Source: JAWXUK01 sp044432725 (GTDB lineage: Bacteria > Bacillota > Clostridia > Oscillospirales > Oscillospiraceae). Taken from it: DNA of 42,111 nucleotides. Positions 24,604-32,804 of this stretch are shown here, piece after piece. A program made the translations under genes and the position numbers. Within the stretch, counting starts at the first letter, position 1. Every line of letters begins with the position of its first letter. The stretch is from contig JAWXUL010000024.1 of assembly GCA_044432725.1 (NCBI GenBank), positions 1 through 42,111 on the forward strand. The letters are read 5' to 3'. The notes under the pieces are model-generated. The model was not told where the DNA came from and ran no database searches. It saw only the letters and a program-made list of their open reading frames with translations.

Positions 24604-27027
24604 TTAGTATTCTTCTAAAGCTTCCGCATACAGACTCACTACATTTTTACCACGTCTTTTTGATTCATAAACAGCGATATCTGCCTTACCAATCAAATCT
24701 TTATAAGTTGTACCATGGTTCGGATATAAAGACACGCCCACGCTGGCTTTGATGCCAATCACTTTCTTTTCGAAGGAAAAATCTCTTCTCAGGGACTCAA
24801 GCATGAGATTTGTACGCACTAAGACAGATTCTTCACTATCAATACTGCGAAGCATCACTGTAAATTCGTCACCACCAATACGACCCACTAAGTCATCACC
24901 ACGGACAAGGCGTTTCAGTCGTTTTCCCACAGTGGTGAGGAGAGCGTCACCATAGGAGTGACCTAATGTGTCGTTGACACTCTTGAAATCATCTAAATCA
25001 ATGAAAACAAGTGCGTGTTTCTCCCCAGATTGAAATCGTTCTAGTACTTTTTTGGCTTCTTCTTCAAAGGTCGCCTTGTTCAAAGCGCCTGTCATCATGT
25101 CATGATAGGCTCGTTGTTCTAAGTTACGTTGTGCCTGTATATTTTGCATTTTGCCGAAAATCTCTATAGGTTCTCCTTTTTCATTCCGAATAAAGCTTCC
25201 TTGTACGTAAAACCACTCGTAAACATTAGGTTTCGCAAGTGAAAGCACATGATATTCCATCTTCCTTGCGGATAACATATCGTCAATGTCTTTTCGATAA
25301 GTACCGTGACAGTCAGGATGAATGATCTTTTTATCAATTAAAGTATTCACAAAATCAGGGATATCATAAGACAAACCTAAGTTGTTTGCATTTTTATCGT
25401 TATGGTGGAAGGTCATGGTGTGAATATCAATGTGGAAGAGAATATCATCGGATAAATCTTGCATGGCTGTGAAATATTGGTTCAGCGCAGAATAATCAGA
25501 CTGCATATCATACTCTTTTTGCATATTGATCAGCCGTCCAATGACTTCGCTTGTTTGACCATTGTCATCGTAAATTTTTCTTGCTTTCACAGTATACCAA
25601 AGATAAGTCTCGTCAAAAAGTGCAAAACGATAGTTGCCATCAAAGGAATCACCGGATTCAAAGTTCTTTCGTTCCTCTTTATATTTTTCCACATCTTCAG
25701 GATGAATGATATTTTCATTGACAAATGCAGCGGGATAATTAGGAATTTCTTTTGATTGAATGATTTTGTGCTTCGATTCTACATTGTGATATAAAGTGAG
25801 ATGATTGTCCACACGGAAGAAAATATCGTCAGATAGGTCTTGCATGGCAGTAAAATGCTGATATTCTTCCTTTTGTTTTTGGACAGCCATCACTTCTTTG
25901 TGGATATTTTTCAAAGAGCCATAGATTTTTTTGTGTTTACCTTGGGCATCAGAAATTTCCAAAGCAGTATCTAAGTACCAAATGTATTCATCAGAAGTTA
26001 GTTTTAATCTGATTTGAATGCGTTTCATGGTACCAGCCAGAAATTCTTGTGTTTGTTGCTCTATGCTGGCGATATCGTCTGGATGTACTAAATCATGAAA
26101 TATAGCTGAATTTGGATAATTATCATAGGTTTTTGTGATAATACTACCACTTTCTGTTTTCAGAGTAAAATGCAGTGTCATTGTTTCAAGATCAATGCGA
26201 TAGAGAATATCATCGCTGAGCTCTTGCATAATTTCCAGAAATTGATTGGTTTCTTGGATCTCTGCTTCTAGTTGATATTTTGATTGAATATTTCGCACTT
26301 TACCTAAAATCTTAGAAGGTGCACCGTTTTCACCATAAATAACATTGGAGACCAATTCATACAATTTATAGGTGCCATCAATATTTTTTAATCGTAATTC
26401 CAAGCGACTTTCGTAAGTATTCAAAGAACGTCTGGCAAAAGCTTTGAAATTTTCTAAATCCTCTGGGTGTGTGTAGGGGTAGAAGGTGTCAGGGTATCCC
26501 TCTAAAATCAAAGGCAGACCCAATTCCGTTTCGGTCAGTCCTCCCAAATGAAGAAGTTTCGTTTCCAAGTCGTAAACATAGATGGATTCATCAGAAAGGG
26601 ATTGCATGGTATCAAAGTATTGTGTCAACAAGGAGACTTCTGTTTCCATCGCTTTTGATTGCTGAATGTTGGTCATACGTCCGAATACTTCTTTTTTGAT
26701 GCCGAACTCGTCAAAAATCATCATAGAAATGATTTCGTACCACTGATATTCCCCAGTTGCTGTTTTTACCCTGACTTCCACAGAGGAGTCTTCTCCAGCA
26801 AGGGTATTTTTTGCAAATTCCATATAATTTGCTAAATCTTCTGCCCAGACAAAGGGATATGCGCCTTCAGGGTAATTGGGGATTTCCTCTGGAACGCCCA
26901 ATTCTATAGCAACAGGGCCCTTTTGTCTCAAAATTCTGGTTTTCATGTTCACGTAAAAGAGTGATTCTCCAGAAATGGACTGTGCTGCTTCCAGATACTG
27001 ATTCAGAGAGGAAACTTGTTCTTGCAT
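24604..27027 (-). CDS. C-terminal part of a multi-PAS diguanylate cyclase (five PAS units plus GGDEF), separated by a frameshift
   Basis: 807 residues: five PAS/PAC units of about 120-130 residues (each with a Y/W-x-x-Y type strand and a G-R/K-x-x-N-I-Q ending), then a GGDEF domain (about 640-800). GGDEF is intact (718-722) and an RxxD inhibitory site (RGDD, 709-712) lies five residues before it, so it is probably an active, feedback-inhibited c-di-GMP synthase. No membrane segment. The ATG has no ribosome binding site and sits at the end of an A8 run inside the upstream frame. MQEQVSSLNQYLEAAQ continues exactly the linker pattern of the upstream PAS series. The two frames are best read as one about 1302-residue protein (9 PAS plus GGDEF). 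Confidence 0.88.
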   Translation of the reverse strand: MQEQVSSLNQYLEAAQSISGESLFYVNMKTRILRQKGPVAIELGVPEEIPNYPEGAYPFVWAEDLANYMEFAKNTLAGEDSSVEVRVKTATGEYQWYEIISMMIFDEFGIKKEVFGRMTNIQQSKAMETEVSLLTQYFDTMQSLSDESIYVYDLETKLLHLGGLTETELGLPLILEGYPDTFYPYTHPEDLENFKAFARRSLNTYESRLELRLKNIDGTYKLYELVSNVIYGENGAPSKILGKVRNIQSKYQLEAEIQETNQFLEIMQELSDDILYRIDLETMTLHFTLKTESGSIITKTYDNYPNSAIFHDLVHPDDIASIEQQTQEFLAGTMKRIQIRLKLTSDEYIWYLDTALEISDAQGKHKKIYGSLKNIHKEVMAVQKQKEEYQHFTAMQDLSDDIFFRVDNHLTLYHNVESKHKIIQSKEIPNYPAAFVNENIIHPEDVEKYKEERKNFESGDSFDGNYRFALFDETYLWYTVKARKIYDDNGQTSEVIGRLINMQKEYDMQSDYSALNQYFTAMQDLSDDILFHIDIHTMTFHHNDKNANNLGLSYDIPDFVNTLIDKKIIHPDCHGTYRKDIDDMLSARKMEYHVLSLAKPNVYEWFYVQGSFIRNEKGEPIEIFGKMQNIQAQRNLEQRAYHDMMTGALNKATFEEEAKKVLERFQSGEKHALVFIDLDDFKSVNDTLGHSYGDALLTTVGKRLKRLVRGDDLVGRIGGDEFTVMLRSIDSEESVLVRTNLMLESLRRDFSFEKKVIGIKASVGVSLYPNHGTTYKDLIGKADIAVYESKRRGKNVVSLYAEALEEY

Positions 27028-28511
27028 TTTTTTTGCTTTTGGATATTGTTGATTTTCCCAACAATTTCAGTGGTTTTCCCTGTTTTATCCGTGATTCCTT
27101 GGGAGCGTAATTCATACCACTGATAGTCACCGTTGACAGTTTTCATTCTTGTTTGGATGCGAATGGTGTCCCCAAGTACAGATTCCTCTGTAAAAGCTTG
27201 GAAGTTTGATAAATCTTCTGGATGAATGAGTTCAAAGGCACATTCTGGGAAGTTTTGTAGCACTTCTGTGATGCCTAATTCTTTTGCAACATCCCCTTTT
27301 TGGGTTAAAGTTTTTTCTTCTAAGTTGATCACGCAAAAAGATTCATCAGAAACAGTCTGAAACGCTTCGAAATAGTTGTGAACGTGAGAAACTTCTTCTT
27401 GCATATGGACTTCTTTGTCCACATTGATCAAGGCACCAAAGACTTCTGCCAATTCCCCTTTGCTGTTATAGATTTTCTTCCCTGCAATGTGATACCATTG
27501 GTATTCATCCCCATCAAAAGAAAAACGAATGGGGACAGAGGGTGGAATATCTTTTTCATAAAAGTCTTTGAAACTTGCTAAATAAGCACTTTTGTCCTCT
27601 GGGTGTATGATTGTACCAGACATGAAAACATTCACATAATCAGGAATTGCTCGCCCTTTTCCTCCCACTGTGATATAATCGCTATAATGATACATGATAT
27701 TTTCTTTGATATCCACACGATACAAAATGTCATTGCTGTTTTCTTGCATGATGGACAAATATTGATTTAAAATGGCGTTTTCTTCTTTTATTTCCATTTG
27801 TTTTTCAATATTAACCAGACTGCACATCAGTTTTGTGCCAGAATTGTCCAGTTCTCGTTTTTGGAGTTCTAAACAATACCAGTGATCTTCCCCTTGAGCT
27901 GTTTCTATTTTTAGTTCTTTTGTGTAATTATCTTTGCTACGTAAACATTCGTGGATTTCTTTCACAAGCTGAGATCTGGACTCTGCATGAAAGCCTTGTG
28001 CCAGTTGTTTCCGAAAAACAGCTTGCCACATATCGTCATTACTTTGAAATAATTGGTGAAAAGCTTGATTACATTCCAGAATGGTCAAATCCTCGTCAAG
28101 ATTTAAGATGGCTTCAGCCCGTGGAGAATGTTGTATTTGGTGCAATGCCATCGCCAATCGAGTATCATCTCTTGGGATGATTTCCAAAAACATTTCTGTA
28201 TTATTTTCATTAAAAAAGCCAAATTGTAAATCCACCACAATTTTCTCTTGCTGTCCTGTTATGGCGATAAAATTGTAAAAAAGTGTAGGCTTACCACTTT
28301 TTAGACCTTTGACAATCAAAGATTCCAATCTTTCTTCGGTTCTTTCAAATATTTTTTCAAAATCACAAGTTTCTTCGGTGCAATCAAAGAGGGCTTTCCC
28401 TTTTTCATTGACGAAAAGCACCTTTTTCTCCAACAGACTTCCTACAAAAAAAGGATTTCCATAGTGATTGATAAAATTACCTATATTTTGATACATTTCC
28501 ATGTTATACAT
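27003..28511 (-). CDS. N-terminal part of the multi-PAS diguanylate cyclase (PAS units only), frame ends after an A8 run
   Basis: 502 residues with about four PAS-like units (about 5-115, 125-240, 250-370 and 375-495) and no output domain. The last unit ends GKINNIQKQKK and the frame then reads seven non-homologous residues to a TGA at 27003. The A8 run (27027-27034, T8 on the plus strand) codes for the last lysines. A -1 shift at A-AAA-AAA, or one extra A, joins it to the following frame with the expected inter-PAS linker. It starts 15 bp after the membrane diguanylate cyclase and so is second in that operon. Alone it would be a PAS-only protein. Confidence 0.85.
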   Translation of the reverse strand: MYNMEMYQNIGNFINHYGNPFFVGSLLEKKVLFVNEKGKALFDCTEETCDFEKIFERTEERLESLIVKGLKSGKPTLFYNFIAITGQQEKIVVDLQFGFFNENNTEMFLEIIPRDDTRLAMALHQIQHSPRAEAILNLDEDLTILECNQAFHQLFQSNDDMWQAVFRKQLAQGFHAESRSQLVKEIHECLRSKDNYTKELKIETAQGEDHWYCLELQKRELDNSGTKLMCSLVNIEKQMEIKEENAILNQYLSIMQENSNDILYRVDIKENIMYHYSDYITVGGKGRAIPDYVNVFMSGTIIHPEDKSAYLASFKDFYEKDIPPSVPIRFSFDGDEYQWYHIAGKKIYNSKGELAEVFGALINVDKEVHMQEEVSHVHNYFEAFQTVSDESFCVINLEEKTLTQKGDVAKELGITEVLQNFPECAFELIHPEDLSNFQAFTEESVLGDTIRIQTRMKTVNGDYQWYELRSQGITDKTGKTTEIVGKINNIQKQKKCKNKFPL

Positions 28512-28526
28512 ACTTCTTTCTTAAAT

Positions 28527-29708
28527 TTAGCGTTCTTGTGCTTCTTTCTGTCTGCGTTTTTCCTGATACATCAGTTCATCGGCTCTTTTCACCGTGTCCT
28601 CTAACATTTTATCATCTTTTTGTGAGAAAATCGTGAAACCACAAGAGACAGAACAACGCATATAGTCATACTTTTTTTGACTTTTGACTCTAGAGGTGAA
28701 GATTTGCACAAATTTGTGTAGTTCCTCTTCCCTTGTCTCTTGGACAAAAATCACAAATTCATCACCACCTGTGCGATAACTTACCATGGTATCTGGTTTG
28801 GTTTGGTGAATCGCCTGTGCCACTAAGTCAATATAATTGTCCCCTGCACTGTGACCCAAACGATCGTTGACTTCCTTTAAGCCGTTAATATCTGCCACAA
28901 TCACCCCGATATTTTCTAAATTTCCTTTGGCATTCAGATTATTCAGGTCAACATCATAAGCATTTCGGTTTCTCATACCAGTAAAGCTGTCTTTTGTGTG
29001 CTTATCAAGATATAGGGGGTTTGTGATTCGTCGGAATAAGTAGATAGAAATTAAAGTACCAGAGACCGTCAGAAGGATGCCCATAAAAGTGGTGGTTTTT
29101 TTCAAGTCTACATAGGTTTGATAACTATCGCTGGCATCAAACTCAATACCAACCACGCCGATGACTTCTCCTGTTTCGCTATGAAAAGGCATATACGCCA
29201 TGAAAATTTCGCCCCATTCGGTGTGTAGGATATCCGTTGGCATGGCTGGGACGTTGCTTAGGGCGATTTCCATTTTGAAGATGATTTCTTCTTCAATGGG
29301 ATCGTTGGGGAAACGGAAATCTAAATGCTCCTCCAAACCATCCACCACATAGACAAATTCGCCATCTTCATTCAATTTTGCTGTGTAGAGATACAAAACG
29401 CCACTGGTTTGCTTCAAATCTAAGAGAGTTTCCATGGCTTCTTGATATAATTCTGATTCCATATCCTCTGGGCTGTTGATATGGTAGAAGGTTTCTGGGT
29501 TTAATTTTCGTTCCACTGCTTCGTAAAGGGAATCAACTCGCCGAGCCTCGGAGTTCATCATCACTTCTAAGGTATAGTTCCAATATATTTGAGAAGTATA
29601 CATTGCTGCAAGAAAGGTATAGGCAGCGACCATGCCAATCACCTGAATATCCACTCGACGACTTACTTTAGTAACTCTTTGTTTTACTTTTTTAGCCTTA
29701 TTTTTCAC
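28527..29708 (-). CDS. Membrane-bound diguanylate cyclase with extracellular sensor
   Basis: 393 residues: short basic N-terminus, TM1 (about 21-43), extracellular Cache-like domain (about 45-205), TM2 (about 208-230) and GGDEF domain (about 240-390). RTGGDEF is intact (GGDEF 314-318) with DINGLKEVND and LGHSAGDN, so it should make c-di-GMP from two GTP. The RxxD inhibitory site is absent (PDTM at that place), unlike the next cyclase of the operon. Start is GTG at 29708 with AAGGAG six bases upstream. First gene of the operon; its leader is about 250 nt and structured. Confidence 0.93.
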   Translation of the reverse strand: MKNKAKKVKQRVTKVSRRVDIQVIGMVAAYTFLAAMYTSQIYWNYTLEVMMNSEARRVDSLYEAVERKLNPETFYHINSPEDMESELYQEAMETLLDLKQTSGVLYLYTAKLNEDGEFVYVVDGLEEHLDFRFPNDPIEEEIIFKMEIALSNVPAMPTDILHTEWGEIFMAYMPFHSETGEVIGVVGIEFDASDSYQTYVDLKKTTTFMGILLTVSGTLISIYLFRRITNPLYLDKHTKDSFTGMRNRNAYDVDLNNLNAKGNLENIGVIVADINGLKEVNDRLGHSAGDNYIDLVAQAIHQTKPDTMVSYRTGGDEFVIFVQETREEELHKFVQIFTSRVKSQKKYDYMRCSVSCGFTIFSQKDDKMLEDTVKRADELMYQEKRRQKEAQER

Positions 29709-29847
29709 ACTTTTCTCCTTAAAAAATTTTTCCTGAGATTAGACGGACAGGCACGCACTTTGTTCCGTCCTAGAATCAGGAATAGAGCGAGCCATATTCT
29801 ATTTCTCGAAAATTCGATATTTCTGATATCATTGGGGTGCTTGTCAG

Positions 29848-29875
29848 AAAAAGCATAGATTTCATAATTCTATGC
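29848..29875 (-). terminator. Terminator-like hairpin inside the leader of the diguanylate cyclase operon
   Basis: Seven-bp perfect arms GCATAGA/TCTATGC (29875-29869 and 29859-29853 on the minus strand), a 9-nt loop and T5 after it. It lies about 85 nt after the predicted start of transcription, so it may act as an attenuator. Confidence 0.6.
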
Positions 29876-29967
29876 GTGTAATTTCAAATAATGTCTCCTG
29901 TTTGTTTTTTGAACTTTGATTTTTTTTGAAAATCGAGAAGGTTTTATTGCTTAGAGACACGTCTATA

Positions 29968-29996
29968 ATCATACCATAAAATAGCTGAAAAATCAA
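29968..29996 (-). promoter_or_regulatory. Promoter of the diguanylate cyclase operon
   Basis: On the minus strand: TTGATT (29996-29991), a 17-bp spacer and an extended -10, TGG then TATGAT (29973-29968). Confidence 0.7.
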
Positions 29997-30069
29997 GAAA
30001 TAATCTGAATTTTTTTGTGAAAGACTTTAAAATTTTTTTAAGAATTTTCTCTTAATTTTAAGAATTCTT

Positions 30070-31719
30070 TTATCCTTTGTGCAAGTCAATATATTCCTTT
30101 GCTGTGGCAAATGCATCGGAAAAAGTGAATTCAATCAGGATACCGTCTTTTTCTTTCACATAAATCATGTGAATCAGTGCTGTCACCACAGGGCGAGTTA
30201 AAGTTTGCAAATTCCGATATTGTTTAAATTCTGCGATAAATGGGTTAGAACCATCCACACCTTTGGAAATATCCTGTAATTTCTCTTCTAAAATCTTAAT
30301 ATTCTCTTCTAATTCGGTGATTTCATCTTGGAACTTTCCTTTTAAGGCAATAAATTCCTCTCGGCTGATATCCCCATTTTTCCAATCTGGGTAGAGGGAC
30401 AGTTTCATCTTTTCTTTTTTCTCTTTCTGTTTTTCCACTTGTTTTTGTGCGCTGATCAGCTTTTGTGACTGGCTGTGAAGGATGCCTTCCTGATTGATTG
30501 CTTCAATCACCTCGTCCATTTCCACAGCTAGGTATATTTGCTGTTGCAGAGCTTCTAGCACTGCCTGTTCCAGTTTGTCAGAGCGAATGCTGTGCTTGGT
30601 GCATTGTCCTCTTTTTTTGTAGGTAGAGCAGTAATAATAGTGATATTCTCCATAACTTTGGGTGATTTTACGATGATTCATCCCTCGTTTGCAGTCATAA
30701 CAACGTAATAAGCCAGAGAAGAGATATTCTTTCTGAGTCACTGGAGAGGCTCGTCTGTCACGAGAAAAATAATCTTGCACTTGTTGAAAAATTTCTGGAG
30801 CAATAATCGCCTCATGGGTATTTTCCACCTGAATCCATTCTGATTCTGGAACTTGTTCTGTTATGTTTAATTTGTAACTTTTGGTACGATTCTTTCCCTG
30901 AACCATGGTTCCGGTGTAGAGTTTGTTCTTCAAAATACGTCTCACCGAGGTATCAGGCCACAATCCATCTAAAATATCCCCAGAGGGATGGCGATAGTTG
31001 AATCCTTGCTGTTTTTTATACTCGCTTGGATTTGGGATTTTCAGCTGATTTAATTTTTTTGCGATGCCAATGATGCTATTTCCTGCGAGAAACCATGAGA
31101 AGATATCCTGAATCACAGCGGCAGCTTCTTCATCCACAATCAATTTACCTTTGTTCATAGGGTCCTTTAGATATCCATAGGAAGCAAAGGAACCAATAAA
31201 ATTACCTTGTTTTCTCTTTAAATCCAAAGAAGAACGAACTTTTTTAGAAATATCCCGTGCATATTCATCATTGATGATGTTTTTGACAGGCACTACCAAA
31301 GTATTCATATTTTGTGGATTTTTAAAACTATCAAGACCATCATTGACAGAGATGAAGCGTATGTTCAAAAGAGGGAACTCTTGTTCCAATTTTTCCCCTA
31401 CTCCAATGTAGTTTCGCCCCAATCTGGACAAATCCTTCACGATAATACAGTCAATGATTCCTTTTTTTCCGTCCTCCATCATCTGGATGAAGCTAGGACG
31501 CTGAAAATTCGTGCCAGACCAACCATCGTCTTTGTAGATTTTCCCTTGTGTCATGTCATGTTGCTGCGATAAAAAGTCCAGTAACAGGGTTTGCTGATTC
31601 ACCACAGAGTCACTTTCTTCTTTGTCTCCATCTTCTCTGGAAAGACGAATGTAGAGGGCAGGTCTCCACAGCTTTCTGCTTTCCTTGGTTTCTTCACTGA
31701 ATTTACTTTTTCTTGCCAT
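30070..31719 (-). CDS. Large serine recombinase (TnpX type)
   Basis: 549 residues. Resolvase-type catalytic domain (about 18-170): nucleophile S27 in ALYIRLSRED, and IIVKDLSRLGRNY and NDEYARDIS. Then the recombinase domain (about 195-310), a Cys4 zinc ribbon (CYDC and CSTYKKRGQC, about 347-385), a coiled-coil segment (about 420-490) and a C-terminal DUF4368-like part. This is the layout of Tn4451/Tn916-like TnpX recombinases, which excise and insert elements through a Ser-DNA intermediate. AAGGAG precedes the ATG. It lies 26 bp downstream of a TnpW-like gene. No other element genes are next to it, so this is a minimal or remnant element. Confidence 0.93.
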   Translation of the reverse strand: MARKSKFSEETKESRKLWRPALYIRLSREDGDKEESDSVVNQQTLLLDFLSQQHDMTQGKIYKDDGWSGTNFQRPSFIQMMEDGKKGIIDCIIVKDLSRLGRNYIGVGEKLEQEFPLLNIRFISVNDGLDSFKNPQNMNTLVVPVKNIINDEYARDISKKVRSSLDLKRKQGNFIGSFASYGYLKDPMNKGKLIVDEEAAAVIQDIFSWFLAGNSIIGIAKKLNQLKIPNPSEYKKQQGFNYRHPSGDILDGLWPDTSVRRILKNKLYTGTMVQGKNRTKSYKLNITEQVPESEWIQVENTHEAIIAPEIFQQVQDYFSRDRRASPVTQKEYLFSGLLRCYDCKRGMNHRKITQSYGEYHYYYCSTYKKRGQCTKHSIRSDKLEQAVLEALQQQIYLAVEMDEVIEAINQEGILHSQSQKLISAQKQVEKQKEKKEKMKLSLYPDWKNGDISREEFIALKGKFQDEITELEENIKILEEKLQDISKGVDGSNPFIAEFKQYRNLQTLTRPVVTALIHMIYVKEKDGILIEFTFSDAFATAKEYIDLHKG

Positions 31720-31745
31720 TTTCTTCAGTTCTCCTTATATTTGAA

Positions 31746-31934
31746 TCACCCCCGTGTTTGACGGCAAAGATCTATCATCTTTTGTTGTAAACTAGGTGCA
31801 TCAGAGGAATAACGAAACTCAATATTGATCCCAGCAACGACCATTTCATAAGGGTTAGACTCTTTTTCTAAGTGTTCTTGGACATGTTGGGGGGCAGTCA
31901 CAGAGAATTGTTGCTTTTTTTCTTGTCTTTTCAT
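31746..31934 (-). CDS. TnpW-like small transposon protein
   Basis: 62 residues with AGGAGG seven bases before ATG. The C-terminal half (YEMVVAGINIEFRYSSDAPSL, then a short helix QQKMIDLCRQ) fits the pattern of TnpW family proteins, a beta hairpin with vHFs followed by a short amphipathic helix, found beside TnpX recombinases in Clostridia. It is directly upstream of the recombinase in the same direction. Function of the family is unclear. Confidence 0.65.
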   Translation of the reverse strand: MKRQEKKQQFSVTAPQHVQEHLEKESNPYEMVVAGINIEFRYSSDAPSLQQKMIDLCRQTRG

Positions 31935-31966
31935 GGCTTTTCCTCCTAGTCATATGAGAAAATAGT

Positions 31967-31979
31967 GAGACACTGTCTC
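31967..31979. promoter_or_regulatory. Palindrome upstream of the TnpW/TnpX-like pair
   Basis: GAGACA-C-TGTCTC is a perfect 13-bp palindrome about 33 bp before the first gene of the element. It could be an operator or part of a recombination site. Confidence 0.4.
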
Positions 31980-32078
31980 GAGATTGTTCACCACTTATCT
32001 TTTTTTTAGTCTACCCAGAACTTTAAAAATAAAACCCAAATAAGAAAAGGAAAACACCATAAGGCAAAGACAAAAAAG

Positions 32079-32116
32079 AAAAATCGCAGTCACCCAAAAG
32101 GATGACTACGATTTTT
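32079..32116. terminator. Terminator of mntP
   Basis: Imperfect arms (about 32079-32095 and 32100-32116): AAAAATCG and AGTCA segments pair with TGACT and CGATTTTT, with single mismatches. A and T runs at the base allow use on both strands. Confidence 0.82.
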
Positions 32117-32170
32117 TGTGATATGAGAAGGCTTTATGCCTGTAAACAAATTTGCGAACTTTTTGGTTTT

Positions 32171-32731
32171 CTATCCTTGTAAAAAAATGCGAAAACCCAT
32201 GATGATGAGCACCAGTCCCCCCATAAATTCTGCTTTGGATTTGTATTTCATTCCGAAAACTTTCCCTATTTTTATCCCAAGAGCAGAACAGAAAAAGGTA
32301 ATTACACCAATATAACTAGAGGCAGAGAGGGCATGCACCTGTAGTGGAAGAAATGTGACCCCCACAGCAAAGGCATCAATACTGGTGGCAAGGGCCAAAG
32401 CCAACATAATGGAGGCTTTGGGGAGATTCTCTGATGTTTCTTCCACTGTTTCTTCTTCCTGATTCAGTGCAGAACGTATCATATTAAAACCAATGAACAC
32501 TAGCACAATGGGTGGTATGATATGGTCCAGCATATCAATGAATGAGAGAAAATAACTACCGATATAATAGCCCATAAGTGGCATCATACACTGAAATCCC
32601 CCAAAATAGAGGCCTATGATTAACATATCACGGATTCTACATTTTTTCAGTGCCAGTCCACGGCAAATCGCAACAGCAAAGGCATCCATAGACAGACTGA
32701 ATGCCAAAAGGGTCAATTCCATAAAATTCAT
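32171..32731 (-). CDS. mntP: Manganese efflux pump MntP
   Basis: 186 residues with six predicted membrane helices in two related halves. The signature is repeated as SMDAFAVAICRG (about 14-25) and SIDAFAVGVTF (about 115-125), typical of MntP, which exports Mn(II). The length fits the family. The region in front is only 73 bp and the gene above runs the same way, so there is no room for a yybP-ykoY manganese riboswitch; expression may come from the upstream gene. AGGA sits about 11 bases before the ATG. Confidence 0.95.
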   Translation of the reverse strand: MNFMELTLLAFSLSMDAFAVAICRGLALKKCRIRDMLIIGLYFGGFQCMMPLMGYYIGSYFLSFIDMLDHIIPPIVLVFIGFNMIRSALNQEEETVEETSENLPKASIMLALALATSIDAFAVGVTFLPLQVHALSASSYIGVITFFCSALGIKIGKVFGMKYKSKAEFMGGLVLIIMGFRIFLQG

Positions 32732-32804
32732 ACTAATTTTTGTCCTTGTCTAAGCAGTGAAACATTCTACTCCACTTTTTTTATTATTTCCTGTGAAAAA
32801 GTCA

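Larger units (their letters stand above)
29709..29996 (-). promoter_or_regulatory. Long structured leader of the diguanylate cyclase operon
   Basis: About 250 nt lie between the predicted start of transcription (about 29960) and the GTG. In 5' to 3' order on the minus strand there are: TGTCTC, able to pair with GAGACA about 65 nt later, while an overlapping CGTGT can pair with ACACG; a terminator-like hairpin (29848-29875); and a second stem (29731-29780) with TCCTGA/TCAGGA and GACGGA/TCCGTC arms just before the ribosome binding site. Mutually exclusive pairings plus a terminator are what a cis-regulatory RNA shows. It does not match the c-di-GMP-I or -II consensus as I know them. Confidence 0.5.

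Noticed and set aside
29709..29990. Known c-di-GMP riboswitch in the cyclase leader
   Set aside because: CACGCAC occurs only on the plus strand, in the wrong orientation, and the rest of the class I or II consensus is missing.
30017..32033. ACTTTAAAA direct repeat as ends of the serine-recombinase element
   Set aside because: A 9-bp AT-rich match on both sides is expected by chance in this DNA and does not extend.
32732..32804. Manganese riboswitch before mntP
   Set aside because: Only 73 bp separate mntP from the gene above, too short for the yybP-ykoY fold plus a promoter, and no consensus was seen.
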